Shown: piece after piece, positions 16,244 to 23,489 of the stretch | Layout of the letters: every line of letters begins with the position of its first letter | Position numbering within the stretch: the first letter of the stretch is position 1 | NCBI RefSeq assembly: GCF_000165835.1 | Contig: NC_014640.1 | Location: forward strand, 2,666,001-2,730,000 | Length of the DNA stretch: 64,000 bases | Direction of reading: 5' to 3' | Source: Achromobacter xylosoxidans A8 | Lineage (GTDB): Bacteria > Pseudomonadota > Gammaproteobacteria > Burkholderiales > Burkholderiaceae_B | Translations under genes and position numbers: made by a program | The notes under the pieces: model-generated | Seen by the model: the letters and a program-made list of their open reading frames with translations, nothing else | What the model was told of the DNA's origin: nothing | Databases searched by the model: none

Positions 16244-17164
16244 ATGAACGGATCCTTGCTGTTGTCGCAGATGCTCAATGGCCTGCAGCTCGGCGCCTTG
16301 CTGTTCCTGTTGTCCTCGGGGCTGACCCTGATCTTCGGCATCATGAACTTCATCAACCTGGCGCACGGGTCGCTGTACATGATCGGCGCCTTCCTGGGCG
16401 CCACCGCCTACAACGCCAGCGGCTCGTTCGCCTTCGCCATCCTGGCGGCGGTGGTGGGCAGCGGCCTGGTGGGCGTGGCGCTGGAACGCCTGATCGCCCG
16501 GCCCCTGTACAAGCACGACCACCTCTATCAGGTACTGGCCACCTTCGGGCTGATGATGTTCTTCAACGAACTGGCCTCCGTCATCTGGGGCAGCCGGCCG
16601 TATTACGCCGCCGTGCCGCAGGGGCTGGAGGGCGCAGTCAGCTTGTTCGGCAATGACTATCCGGTGTACCGGCTGATGATCATCGGCGTGGGCGCGCTGG
16701 TGGCGCTGGGCGCCTGGTTCCTGATCCAGCGCACCCGCTTCGGCATGCTGATCCGCGCCGGCGCTAGCAATGCGCCCATGGCCAGCGTGCTGGGCGCCAA
16801 TGTGGACCTGCAGAAGACCCTGCTGTTCCTGTTGGGCGCGGTGCTGGCCGGCGTGGCCGGCGCGCTGGCGGGGCCCATCCTCTCGGTGCAGTCCGGCATG
16901 GGCGAGCCCGTGCTGATCCTGGCGCTCGTGGTGATCGTGGTGGGCGGCATAGGCTCGGTGCGCGGCACGCTGGTCGCGGCGCTGCTGATCGCCATGATAG
17001 ACACGCTGGGCCGCGCCTTCCTGCCCGACATGCTGCGCGCCGTGTTCGACGCGTCCGTCGCCAACGCGGTCGGGCCTGCGCTGGCCTCCATGCTCATCTA
17101 CGTGCTGATGGCCGTGGTGCTGGCGTTCCGGCCGCAAGGCCTGGTCTTCTCGGCGCGGCGTTGA
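16244..17164 (+). CDS. LivH-type ABC permease
   Basis: A 306-residue inner-membrane permease with about eight hydrophobic segments. SGLTLIFGIMNFINLAHGSLYMIGAFLG is the LivH signature, and VIVVGGIGSVRGTLVAALLIAMIDTLGRAFLP is the cytoplasmic coupling region near the C-terminus that contacts the ATPase. It follows the binding-protein gene after 19 bases with a GGGAGA ribosome site, and pairs with the LivM-type protein encoded next. Confidence 0.93.
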   Translation: MNGSLLLSQMLNGLQLGALLFLLSSGLTLIFGIMNFINLAHGSLYMIGAFLGATAYNASGSFAFAILAAVVGSGLVGVALERLIARPLYKHDHLYQVLATFGLMMFFNELASVIWGSRPYYAAVPQGLEGAVSLFGNDYPVYRLMIIGVGALVALGAWFLIQRTRFGMLIRAGASNAPMASVLGANVDLQKTLLFLLGAVLAGVAGALAGPILSVQSGMGEPVLILALVVIVVGGIGSVRGTLVAALLIAMIDTLGRAFLPDMLRAVFDASVANAVGPALASMLIYVLMAVVLAFRPQGLVFSARR

Positions 17165-17192
17165 CGCGCGCCTGTCCTGGGATTCGATCATC

Positions 17193-18224
17193 ATGCAAGA
17201 ACACAAACACCGGCGCTGGGCGCTGCCCTTGCTGTTCCTGGTCCTGGCCGCCGTGCCCTTCGTGGCGCAATGGCTGGGCGAACCGTTCTACGTGACGCTG
17301 GGCGCGCGTATCCTGATCTACGCGCTGGCCGCGCTGGCGCTGAACCTGGTACTGGGCTTTGCCGGGCTGGTGAGCTTCGGCCACGCCATGTTCCTGGGCC
17401 TGGGCTGCTATGCCGTGGGCATACTCAGCTATTACGGCTTCGGCAACGGCTGGCTGCAGTTGGCCGTTTGCATCGCCGTGTGCGCGCTGGTGGCGCTGAT
17501 CGTCGGCACGGTCTGCCTGCGCACCTCGGGCATAGGTTTCATCATGATCACGCTGGCCTTCGCCCAGATGTTCTATTTCCTGGCGGTCAGCCTGCGCGAG
17601 TACGGTGGCGACGACGGCCTGAACATCTATGAAGCCAGTTCCTTCGGCCTGTTCGACCTGGGCGGCAGCCAGCCCGTGTACTGGGCGGCCTGGGCTGTGC
17701 TGCTGGTCTCCAGCCTGGCGATGGTGCGCCTGCGCCGTTCGCCCTTCGGCATGATTCTGCGCGCCACCCACGCCAACCCGCGGCGCGTGGACGCGCTGGG
17801 CTATTCGGTGTTCGGCGTGCGGCTGACGGCCTACGTGGCCTCCGGCGTGCTGACCGGCGTGGCCGGGCTGCTGCTGGCCAACCTGACCGCCTTCGCCTCG
17901 CCCAGCTACATGTCCTGGCCGGTGTCGGGCGAGCTCATCGTCATGGTGGTGATAGGCGGGCTGGGCAATGTGCTGGGTCCGATCGTCGGCGCCGTCGCCT
18001 ACCTGCTGATGGAGGAAGCCTTCAAGAGCATGACGCAGCACTGGATGCTGCTGATGGGGCCGGCGGTGGTGATCATCGCCATGGTGGCCAAGGGCGGCTA
18101 TGGCAATTCCCTGGCCTGGCTGCGGCGTCCGCCGCCTGCCGCGCCGACGGCCCAGCCGCCGGCTGCGGGCGAGCAGAAAGACCGCCGTCCGCCGGACGCG
18201 ATCGCCAAGGAGGCCTCGGCATGA
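17193..18224 (+). CDS. LivM-type ABC permease
   Basis: A 343-residue inner-membrane permease. LNLVLGFAGLVSFGHAMFLGLGCYAVG and VIGGLGNVLGPIVGAVAYLLMEEAFK are the LivM family blocks; about nine to ten hydrophobic stretches are visible. The tail after residue 305 is Pro/Ala-rich and polar, probably cytoplasmic. Its stop overlaps the start of the LivG-type ATPase (ATGA at 18221), so stoichiometric translation is likely. Confidence 0.93.
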   Translation: MQEHKHRRWALPLLFLVLAAVPFVAQWLGEPFYVTLGARILIYALAALALNLVLGFAGLVSFGHAMFLGLGCYAVGILSYYGFGNGWLQLAVCIAVCALVALIVGTVCLRTSGIGFIMITLAFAQMFYFLAVSLREYGGDDGLNIYEASSFGLFDLGGSQPVYWAAWAVLLVSSLAMVRLRRSPFGMILRATHANPRRVDALGYSVFGVRLTAYVASGVLTGVAGLLLANLTAFASPSYMSWPVSGELIVMVVIGGLGNVLGPIVGAVAYLLMEEAFKSMTQHWMLLMGPAVVIIAMVAKGGYGNSLAWLRRPPPAAPTAQPPAAGEQKDRRPPDAIAKEASA

Positions 18225-18994
18225 ACCTGCAAACCGCTGCCGCGCCCGTGGGGCTGTCCACGCAGGATCTGGTGCGCCGCTTCGGTGGCCTGAAGGCGAC
18301 CGACGGCGTGTCGCTGGACGTGGCCCCGGGCGAACTGCACGCGCTGATCGGCCCCAACGGCGCGGGCAAGACCACCCTGATCAACCTGCTGTCCGGCGAA
18401 TTGCGCCCCGATGGCGGCGCGGTGCGCCTGGGCGCCGCCGACGTGTCCCGCGCTACCGTGCAGGAACGCGTGGCGCAGGGCATGCTGCGCTCCTATCAGG
18501 TGACCTCGGTATTCGACAGCTACACGGTGCTGGACAACGCCTGCCTGGCCGCCTTGCGCAAGCGCCGCCGGCGCCTGTCGGGCTGGACCGCCTTGCGCGA
18601 TTGCGCCGACGTGGTGGACGCCGCCCGGCAGGCGCTGCGGGCCTGCAAGCTGGAGGACGTGGCCGAGGCGCAGGTGGACAGCCTGGCCTACGGCCAGCGG
18701 CGCCAGCTGGAGATCGCCATGGCGCTGGCGGGCGAGCCGTCGGTGCTGCTGCTGGACGAACCCATGGCCGGCATGAGCGCGGCCGAAAGCGCGGGCGTGA
18801 TCGCCTTGCTGCAAAGCCTGAAGGGCCGCTACACCATCGTGCTGGTCGAACACGACATGAACGCCGTGTTCGCGCTGGCCGACCGCATCAGCGTGCTGGT
18901 CTACGGCAAGATCATTGCCACTGGCAGCGCGGACCAGATACGCAACCATCCCGACGTGCGCCGCGCCTATCTGGGCGACGACGCCGACGCATAA
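18221..18994 (+). CDS. LivG-type ABC ATPase
   Basis: A 257-residue cytoplasmic ATPase subunit. It has Walker A GPNGAGKTT, the LivG-typical Q-loop region LRSYQVTSVFDSYTVLDN, a degenerate signature LAYGQRRQLEIAMALA, Walker B VLLLDEPMAGMS and H-loop VLVEHDMN. All catalytic residues are intact. It forms a heterodimer with the next gene's product, which has an altered Walker A (Arg for Lys), so this subunit may do most of the ATP hydrolysis. Confidence 0.93.
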   Translation: MNLQTAAAPVGLSTQDLVRRFGGLKATDGVSLDVAPGELHALIGPNGAGKTTLINLLSGELRPDGGAVRLGAADVSRATVQERVAQGMLRSYQVTSVFDSYTVLDNACLAALRKRRRRLSGWTALRDCADVVDAARQALRACKLEDVAEAQVDSLAYGQRRQLEIAMALAGEPSVLLLDEPMAGMSAAESAGVIALLQSLKGRYTIVLVEHDMNAVFALADRISVLVYGKIIATGSADQIRNHPDVRRAYLGDDADA

Positions 18995-19003
18995 GGAGCC
19001 GCC

Positions 19004-19702
19004 ATGTTGAGCATCAACGGATTAACGGCGGCCTATGGGCATTGCCAGGCGCTGTTCGGCGTAGACCTGGACGTGGGCCAGGGCGAGGTTCTCGGCCTGA
19101 TCGGGCGCAACGGCATGGGCCGCAGCACCGTCATCAAGTGCCTGTTCGGCCTGCTGCCGGCCAGCCAGGGCAGCATCCGCTATGGCGAACGTTCCCTGCG
19201 CGGGCTGGCGCCGTACCGCATCGGCCGGATGGGGCTGTCGCTGGTGCCCGAGGGGCGCCAGATTTTCCCGACCCTGACGGTGGAAGAGAACCTGGTCGCC
19301 ACGGCCATCGTCCGCGGCGGCGCCCGCAGCTGGACGCTGGAACGCGTGTACGAACTGTTTCCGCGCCTGCGCGAACGGCGCGCCAACCTGGGCACCCAGC
19401 TGTCCGGCGGCGAGCAGCAGATGCTGGCGCTGGGCCGCGCGCTGATGACCAATCCCAGCCTGCTGGTGCTGGACGAAGCGACCGAAGGGCTGGCGCCGGT
19501 GGTGCGCGCCGAAATCTGGCGCGTGCTGGCCCAATTGAAGGCCGAAGGTTTGTCGATGATCGTGGTGGACAAGAACACCACGGCCTTGCTGCGCCTGTCG
19601 GACCGCAACGTCATCCTCGACAAGGGGGTGACGGTGTGGCGCGGCAGCTCGGCGGAATTGTCCGAGCGGCCCGACCTGGTGGCCGCCTACGTGGGAGTCT
19701 GA
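19004..19702 (+). CDS. LivF-type ABC ATPase with Walker A Lys-to-Arg change
   Basis: A 232-residue LivF-like ATPase subunit. Blocks present are SLVPEGRQIFPTLTVEENL, signature LSGGEQQMLALGRAL, Walker B LLVLDEATEGLAP and VVDKNTTALLRLSDR. The Walker A is GRNGMGRST (residues 34-42): position 40, normally the invariant phosphate-binding Lys, is Arg (codon CGC at 19121-19123). The paralogue at 58043-58750 has the normal GRNGAGKST. The rest of the protein is intact and full length, so this looks like a tolerated change in one of two nucleotide sites, not decay. Confidence 0.9.
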   Translation: MLSINGLTAAYGHCQALFGVDLDVGQGEVLGLIGRNGMGRSTVIKCLFGLLPASQGSIRYGERSLRGLAPYRIGRMGLSLVPEGRQIFPTLTVEENLVATAIVRGGARSWTLERVYELFPRLRERRANLGTQLSGGEQQMLALGRALMTNPSLLVLDEATEGLAPVVRAEIWRVLAQLKAEGLSMIVVDKNTTALLRLSDRNVILDKGVTVWRGSSAELSERPDLVAAYVGV

Positions 19703-19703
19703 G

Positions 19704-20474
19704 ATGAGATTGCAGGACAAGGTGGCGCTGGTCACCGGCGCGGCCGGGGGCATCGGATTGGCGATCGCGCGTCGCTTCGTGGCTGAGGGCGCATACGTGC
19801 TTTTGGCCGACCGCAAGGAGGCCGAACTGATGGCGGCGGCCCGCTCGCTGGGAGCGCGCGCCGCCGCGGCGCTGGCGGACGTGACCGATCCGGCGGACGC
19901 CCAGCGGCTGGCCGACGAGTGCGTGCGGCGCTGGGGCGGCCTGGATATCTGCGTCTGCAACGCCGGCGTGATCCGCGCCGCGGATTTCCTGGACCTGAAG
20001 CTGGAAGACCTGGACGCGGTCATGAACGTCAACGTGCGCGGCACCTTCCTGGTGGCGCAGGCCGCCGCGCGCGCCATGGTGGCGGGCGGACGCGGCAACG
20101 GCGCCATCGTGACCCTGTCGTCGATGACGGCGGAGCTGGCCATGCCGGACCAGCTGGCCTACGGCGCCAGCAAGGGCGCGGTGCGGCAGATGACCAAATC
20201 GATGGCGCTGTCCCTGGCGCCGCATGGCATACGGGTCAACGCCATCGGCCCCGGCAGCATCGATACCGAGATCCTGGCCACGATCACCAGCAATCCCGAA
20301 GCCCGCAGGACCGTGCTGTCGCGCATTCCCATGCAGCGGCTGGGATCGACGGATGAAGTTGCCAAGGTAGCGTTGTTCCTGGCCAGCGACGACGCCAGCT
20401 ACGTGACCGGGCAGACGGTGTATGCGGACGGCGGCCGGCTGGCGCTGAACTATACGGTGCCAGTGCAGGAGTAG
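19704..20474 (+). CDS. SDR family oxidoreductase
   Basis: A 256-residue classical short-chain dehydrogenase, apparently the last gene of the catabolic operon (one base after the LivF stop). Motifs: TGAAGGIGLAIARRF for the cofactor, CNAGVIRAADF, MNVNVRGTFLV, Ser in LSSMTAELAMPDQLAYGASKGAVR with YxxxK, and GPGSIDTEIL. It resembles FabG/glucose dehydrogenase-type enzymes. The substrate is unknown; an alcohol/ketone step in the same pathway is likely. Confidence 0.9.
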   Translation: MRLQDKVALVTGAAGGIGLAIARRFVAEGAYVLLADRKEAELMAAARSLGARAAAALADVTDPADAQRLADECVRRWGGLDICVCNAGVIRAADFLDLKLEDLDAVMNVNVRGTFLVAQAAARAMVAGGRGNGAIVTLSSMTAELAMPDQLAYGASKGAVRQMTKSMALSLAPHGIRVNAIGPGSIDTEILATITSNPEARRTVLSRIPMQRLGSTDEVAKVALFLASDDASYVTGQTVYADGGRLALNYTVPVQE

Positions 20475-20564
20475 GGCGGCGCATGCCGCAGCGCGGATGC
20501 GCTTCGACAGCGGGCAGGGCAAGGTGATAAATTTTTCGCGTCACCTGGAGAACCAATCCTGCCC

Positions 20565-21008
20565 ATGAAAACCACCGCAATCACTTCTTCCCGGAATGCC
20601 GCCTGGCTCCAATTGCGCATGGCGCTCTGGCCCGATGCGTCGGCCGCCGAGCACCAGCAAGACATGGACGACCAGGTGTCTTCGCCGGACAGGTACGCCC
20701 AGTTTCTGGTGAGTTCCGATGGCGGGCAGGCCTTGGGTCTTGCCGAAGCTTCCATCAGAACGGACTACGTCAATGGTACGGACTCCAGCCCCGTGGCGTT
20801 CCTGGAAGGGCTGTACGTCATTCCCGAAGCCAGGCAGCGGGGTGCGGCCAGGGCCTTGGTCGCCGCCGTTCGGGAGTGGGCGCTGGATAGGGGATGCAAG
20901 GAGCTGGCCTCGGATACCGCGCTGGACAATCTGGTAAGCCAGGCCGCCCACTCGCGCCTGGGGTTTAAAGAGACTCAGCGGGTCGTCTATTTCAATATGC
21001 CGCTGTGA
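20565..21008 (+). CDS. GNAT acetyltransferase, AAC(6')-I aminoglycoside acetyltransferase-like
   Basis: A 147-residue GNAT protein. Its blocks match the chromosomal AAC(6') enzymes of Acinetobacter (Ig/Ij group) as I recall them: WLQLRMALWPDAS, the aminoglycoside-loop region ASIRTDYVNGTDSSPVAFLEGLYV, the acetyl-CoA loop PEARQRGAARALV, and the C-terminal ASDTALDNLVSQAAHSRLGF followed by TQRVVYF. This order and spacing are typical of AAC(6'), which acetylates the 6'-amino group of aminoglycosides. It stands alone, with no cassette, integron or IS features, so it looks like an intrinsic chromosomal gene. Whether it confers resistance is not shown by sequence. Confidence 0.82.
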   Translation: MKTTAITSSRNAAWLQLRMALWPDASAAEHQQDMDDQVSSPDRYAQFLVSSDGGQALGLAEASIRTDYVNGTDSSPVAFLEGLYVIPEARQRGAARALVAAVREWALDRGCKELASDTALDNLVSQAAHSRLGFKETQRVVYFNMPL

Positions 21009-21104
21009 CAGGCCACGCAGGTCTTGCATTGCGAGTAAGGTATGGGCTGTAGGCCCTGATTTTCCGGCACTTTGGCCTGTGCCTTCAGCAGGAACCAGAA
21101 CATC

Positions 21105-21356
21105 ATGAAGACCTTTCGTCTGGCACTGCGGCCTGTCCTCGCTGCGCTCGCGTGTGTGTTGATCGCCGCCTGCGCGGACAAGCCTCCTCAGCAAACCGAA
21201 CTGGACTATCGCAGCCGGTCTCCTTCCACGGGGCAGGGCAAGAACACGACCCCAGGCTCCTCGGATCAGCGCTTGACCATACAGTCCGGCGAAGGGGAAC
21301 GCCTGAATCTGCCCTGGTTCGTCCGGGATACACAGGAATGGATCAACAGCAATTGA
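21105..21356 (+). CDS. Small putative lipoprotein
   Basis: An 83-residue protein with a lipoprotein signal peptide: basic start MKTFRLALRP, hydrophobic core, and lipobox LIAAC with Cys23 as the lipidated residue. The mature part of about 60 residues is polar, rich in Ser, Thr, Gly and Gln, ending LPWFVRDTQEWINSN. I do not recognise a family. It is likely anchored in a cell-envelope membrane. The ATG at 21105 is chosen because it gives the signal peptide; AGCAGGAACC upstream is a weak ribosome site. Confidence 0.65.
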   Translation: MKTFRLALRPVLAALACVLIAACADKPPQQTELDYRSRSPSTGQGKNTTPGSSDQRLTIQSGEGERLNLPWFVRDTQEWINSN

Positions 21357-21426
21357 TGGGGGTCCGATCGACGCGGCTCGCCATGCTACGCTTTGCCGGC
21401 CCGCAATCGACGAAGCGATCAACTCC

Positions 21427-22083
21427 ATGACTGTTCGACGGATTCTCTTGCTGCTAACCGCGCTGACCTTATCGCCCGCGCTCCATGCCGAGGCTGCGTC
21501 CAAGCTCGCCGCCTGGACCCCGGCGGGCCCGACGACGTGCAGCTTCTCGGGATGGACGACCGACGAGAAACCAGCCATCCAGGTGCGCGCGGCGGCCTCC
21601 GCCCAGGCAGCGGTGGCGGGCAGCCTGCCGACCACTCGCGGCGAAGGCGCCGATCCCAATATCGACTACTACAGCGTCACCTTCGACGTGACCGAGGCGC
21701 GCGACGGCTGGCTCAAGATCAGGAACGCCAGCGACGACAAGACCGGCGATGGACAGAGCAAGCCGCGCCCCGTGTATCGGGGCGAGGGCTGGATCGAGGC
21801 CAGCGATGCGCAGGTCGGCATCCAGTCGGCGCGGGGCTACGCCCGTCCGGACGCCAGCAGCGAACGGCTGCTGGATCTGGGAGGCGACTGGCTGACCGAG
21901 AGAGCCTCGCTGCGCGGCATCGTCGCCTGCGAGGGCGAATGGCTGTTGCTGGACTACGAGATGCGCAACACCGAGACGTTCGAGCCACTGGCGCCCAAGG
22001 ACCGCACGCGAGGGCGGGCGTGGTTTCGCGGCGTCTGCTCGTCCTCGGAGACGACTTGCGATATGCGGTCGGTCGACAAGTAG
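21427..22083 (+). CDS. Secreted protein with bacterial SH3-like region
   Basis: A 218-residue exported protein of unknown function. The signal peptide is about 21 residues (RRILLLLTALTLSPALHAEA). The region CSFSGWTTDEKPAIQVRAAASAQAAVAGSLP looks like the start of a bacterial SH3 domain, and ARDGWLKIRN and YRGEGWIEAS look like its later strands. A second, SH3-like repeat (RGYARPDASSERLLDLGGDW) may follow. Four Cys residues in the mature part could form disulfides. Such proteins often bind cell-wall components. No operon partner is obvious. Confidence 0.65.
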   Translation: MTVRRILLLLTALTLSPALHAEAASKLAAWTPAGPTTCSFSGWTTDEKPAIQVRAAASAQAAVAGSLPTTRGEGADPNIDYYSVTFDVTEARDGWLKIRNASDDKTGDGQSKPRPVYRGEGWIEASDAQVGIQSARGYARPDASSERLLDLGGDWLTERASLRGIVACEGEWLLLDYEMRNTETFEPLAPKDRTRGRAWFRGVCSSSETTCDMRSVDK

Positions 22084-22100
22084 GGTGGGAGCGTGATTCA

Positions 22101-22128
22101 TTGACATATCGGGAAATGCCGATACAAT
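22101..22128 (+). promoter_or_regulatory. ArsR-gene promoter with overlapping operator; probably leaderless
   Basis: TTGACA at 22101-22106 and TACAAT at 22123-22128 are separated by 16 bases, a near-consensus sigma-70 promoter. The spacer holds the inverted repeat TATCGG-gaaatg-CCGATA (22107-22124), well placed for repression. The ArsR ATG at 22135 is only 6 bases after the -10 box, about where transcription should begin, so the mRNA is probably leaderless. Confidence 0.7.
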
Positions 22129-22134
22129 GCGGTC

Positions 22135-22437
22135 ATGGAATTGCTCGACATATTCAAAGCCCTGTCCAACCGCACCCGCCTTGAAATCTTGCAAGGCTTG
22201 AAGGACCCCGCAAAGAACTTTCCGCCGCAGGACGAAGGCGACGTTCATACGGTGGGCGTCTGCGTCAGCAGCATCCAGGAAGGCGTCGGGCTATCGCAGT
22301 CCACGGTGTCTGATTACCTTGCAACGCTGCAACGGGCCGGCTTGGTCGAAGTCAGGCGCATCGGTCAGTGGACCTACTACAAGCGGAACGAAGCGACCAT
22401 CAGTGCTCTTGCCAAGATCATCGGGAAAGAGCTGTAA
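22135..22437 (+). CDS. ArsR family regulator
   Basis: A 100-residue winged-helix repressor. The DNA-binding helices are in [22 protein letters not shown] N-terminal text and [39 protein letters not shown]. One Cys (GVCVSS), just before the recognition region, could be a redox or electrophile sensor; there is no CxC metal site, so metal sensing is unlikely. It precedes a quinone-oxidoreductase gene by 62 bases, and matching operator-like dyads precede both genes (22107-22124 and 22454-22471). It probably represses itself and the oxidoreductase. Confidence 0.88.
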   Translation: MELLDIFKALSNRTRLEILQGLKDPAKNFPPQDEGDVHTVGVCVSSIQEGVGLSQSTVSDYLATLQRAGLVEVRRIGQWTYYKRNEATISALAKIIGKEL

Positions 22438-22453
22438 TTTTTTTACTGATAAA

Positions 22454-22471
22454 TATCTGTATTTCCCGATA
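22454..22471 (+). promoter_or_regulatory. Second ArsR-type operator
   Basis: TATCTG-tatttc-CCGATA has the same 6-6-6 layout as the operator at 22107-22124 and shares the right arm exactly and five of six bases of the left arm. It lies 28 bases before the oxidoreductase start, so the upstream ArsR protein should bind it. Confidence 0.6.
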
Positions 22472-22499
22472 TCCCTATTTTTCGAAGCGAGAGAAAACT

Positions 22500-23489
22500 A
22501 TGAAGGCGATGACACTCAAATCATTTGGCGGCCCGGAATCGTTCGAACTCCGCGACCTGCCCAAGCCTGTGCCGCGGGCGGGACAAGTCCTGGTCCGGGT
22601 ACATGCAACCTCGATCAATCCCCTGGATTACCAGGTCCGGCGCGGCGATTATCCCGACCTGGTGCCGCTGCCGGCCATTACCGGACACGATGTCTCCGGC
22701 GTGGTCGAAGCCGTGGGGCCGGGCGTGACGGCCTTCGCTCCTGGCGACGAGGTCTGGTACACCCCGCAGATATTCGACGGGCCGGGCAGCTACGCCGAGT
22801 ACCACGTCGCCACGGAGAGCATCATCGGGAGGAAGCCGCCCTCGCTGAGCCATCTCGAGGCGGCCAGCCTCACCTTGGTGGGTGGAACGGCGTGGGAAGC
22901 GCTGGTGGTGCGCGCGGGACTGAGAGTCGGGGAGAGCGTCCTGGTGCACGGCGGCGCGGGCGGCGTCGGCCATGTGGCGATCCAGTTGGCCAAGGCCATC
23001 GGAGCACGGGTGTACACGACCGTGCGCGCAGCCAACGCCGAGTTCGCGCGCAGCATGGGCGCCGATGTGACCATCGACTATGAAAAGGAAGACTACGTCG
23101 AAGCCGTCATGCGGGAGACGGGCGGGCGCGGCGTCGACGTCGTGTTCGACACCATCGGCGGCAACACCCTGGCGCGCAGCCCCGATGCGCTTGCGCAGCT
23201 GGGGCGGGTCGTCTCGATCGTGGATATCGCCCAGCCGCAAAACCTGATCCAGGCCTGGGGCAAGAACGCGAGTTACCACTTCGTGTTCACGCGGCAAAAC
23301 CGCGGCAAGCTCGATGAGCTGAGCGCGTTGGTGGAGCACGGCCAGTTGCGGCCGCACGTGGGCGCGGTCTATGCGCTTGCCGATATTGCGCTCGCTCATG
23401 CGCGGCTGGAGAGCCCCAACAACGGCATCCAGGGCAAGATCGCGATTGCCGTCGCGCCATCGGCTCACGAATCGCTGCTTACCAGTTGA
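22500..23489 (+). CDS. Zinc-independent MDR alcohol dehydrogenase, NADPH:quinone oxidoreductase-like
   Basis: A 329-residue medium-chain dehydrogenase/reductase. The N-terminal GroES-like domain ([51 protein letters not shown]) lacks the Cys ligands of the structural zinc site. The Rossmann domain has [26 protein letters not shown]. This is the pattern of quinone oxidoreductases (Qor) and related enoyl reductases. The ATG at 22500 matches the family N-terminus and has GCGAGAGAAA upstream. It is likely induced by electrophiles or quinones through the adjacent ArsR regulator. Its stop overlaps the convergent TonB-receptor gene by 11 bases. Confidence 0.88.
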   Translation: MKAMTLKSFGGPESFELRDLPKPVPRAGQVLVRVHATSINPLDYQVRRGDYPDLVPLPAITGHDVSGVVEAVGPGVTAFAPGDEVWYTPQIFDGPGSYAEYHVATESIIGRKPPSLSHLEAASLTLVGGTAWEALVVRAGLRVGESVLVHGGAGGVGHVAIQLAKAIGARVYTTVRAANAEFARSMGADVTIDYEKEDYVEAVMRETGGRGVDVVFDTIGGNTLARSPDALAQLGRVVSIVDIAQPQNLIQAWGKNASYHFVFTRQNRGKLDELSALVEHGQLRPHVGAVYALADIALAHARLESPNNGIQGKIAIAVAPSAHESLLTS

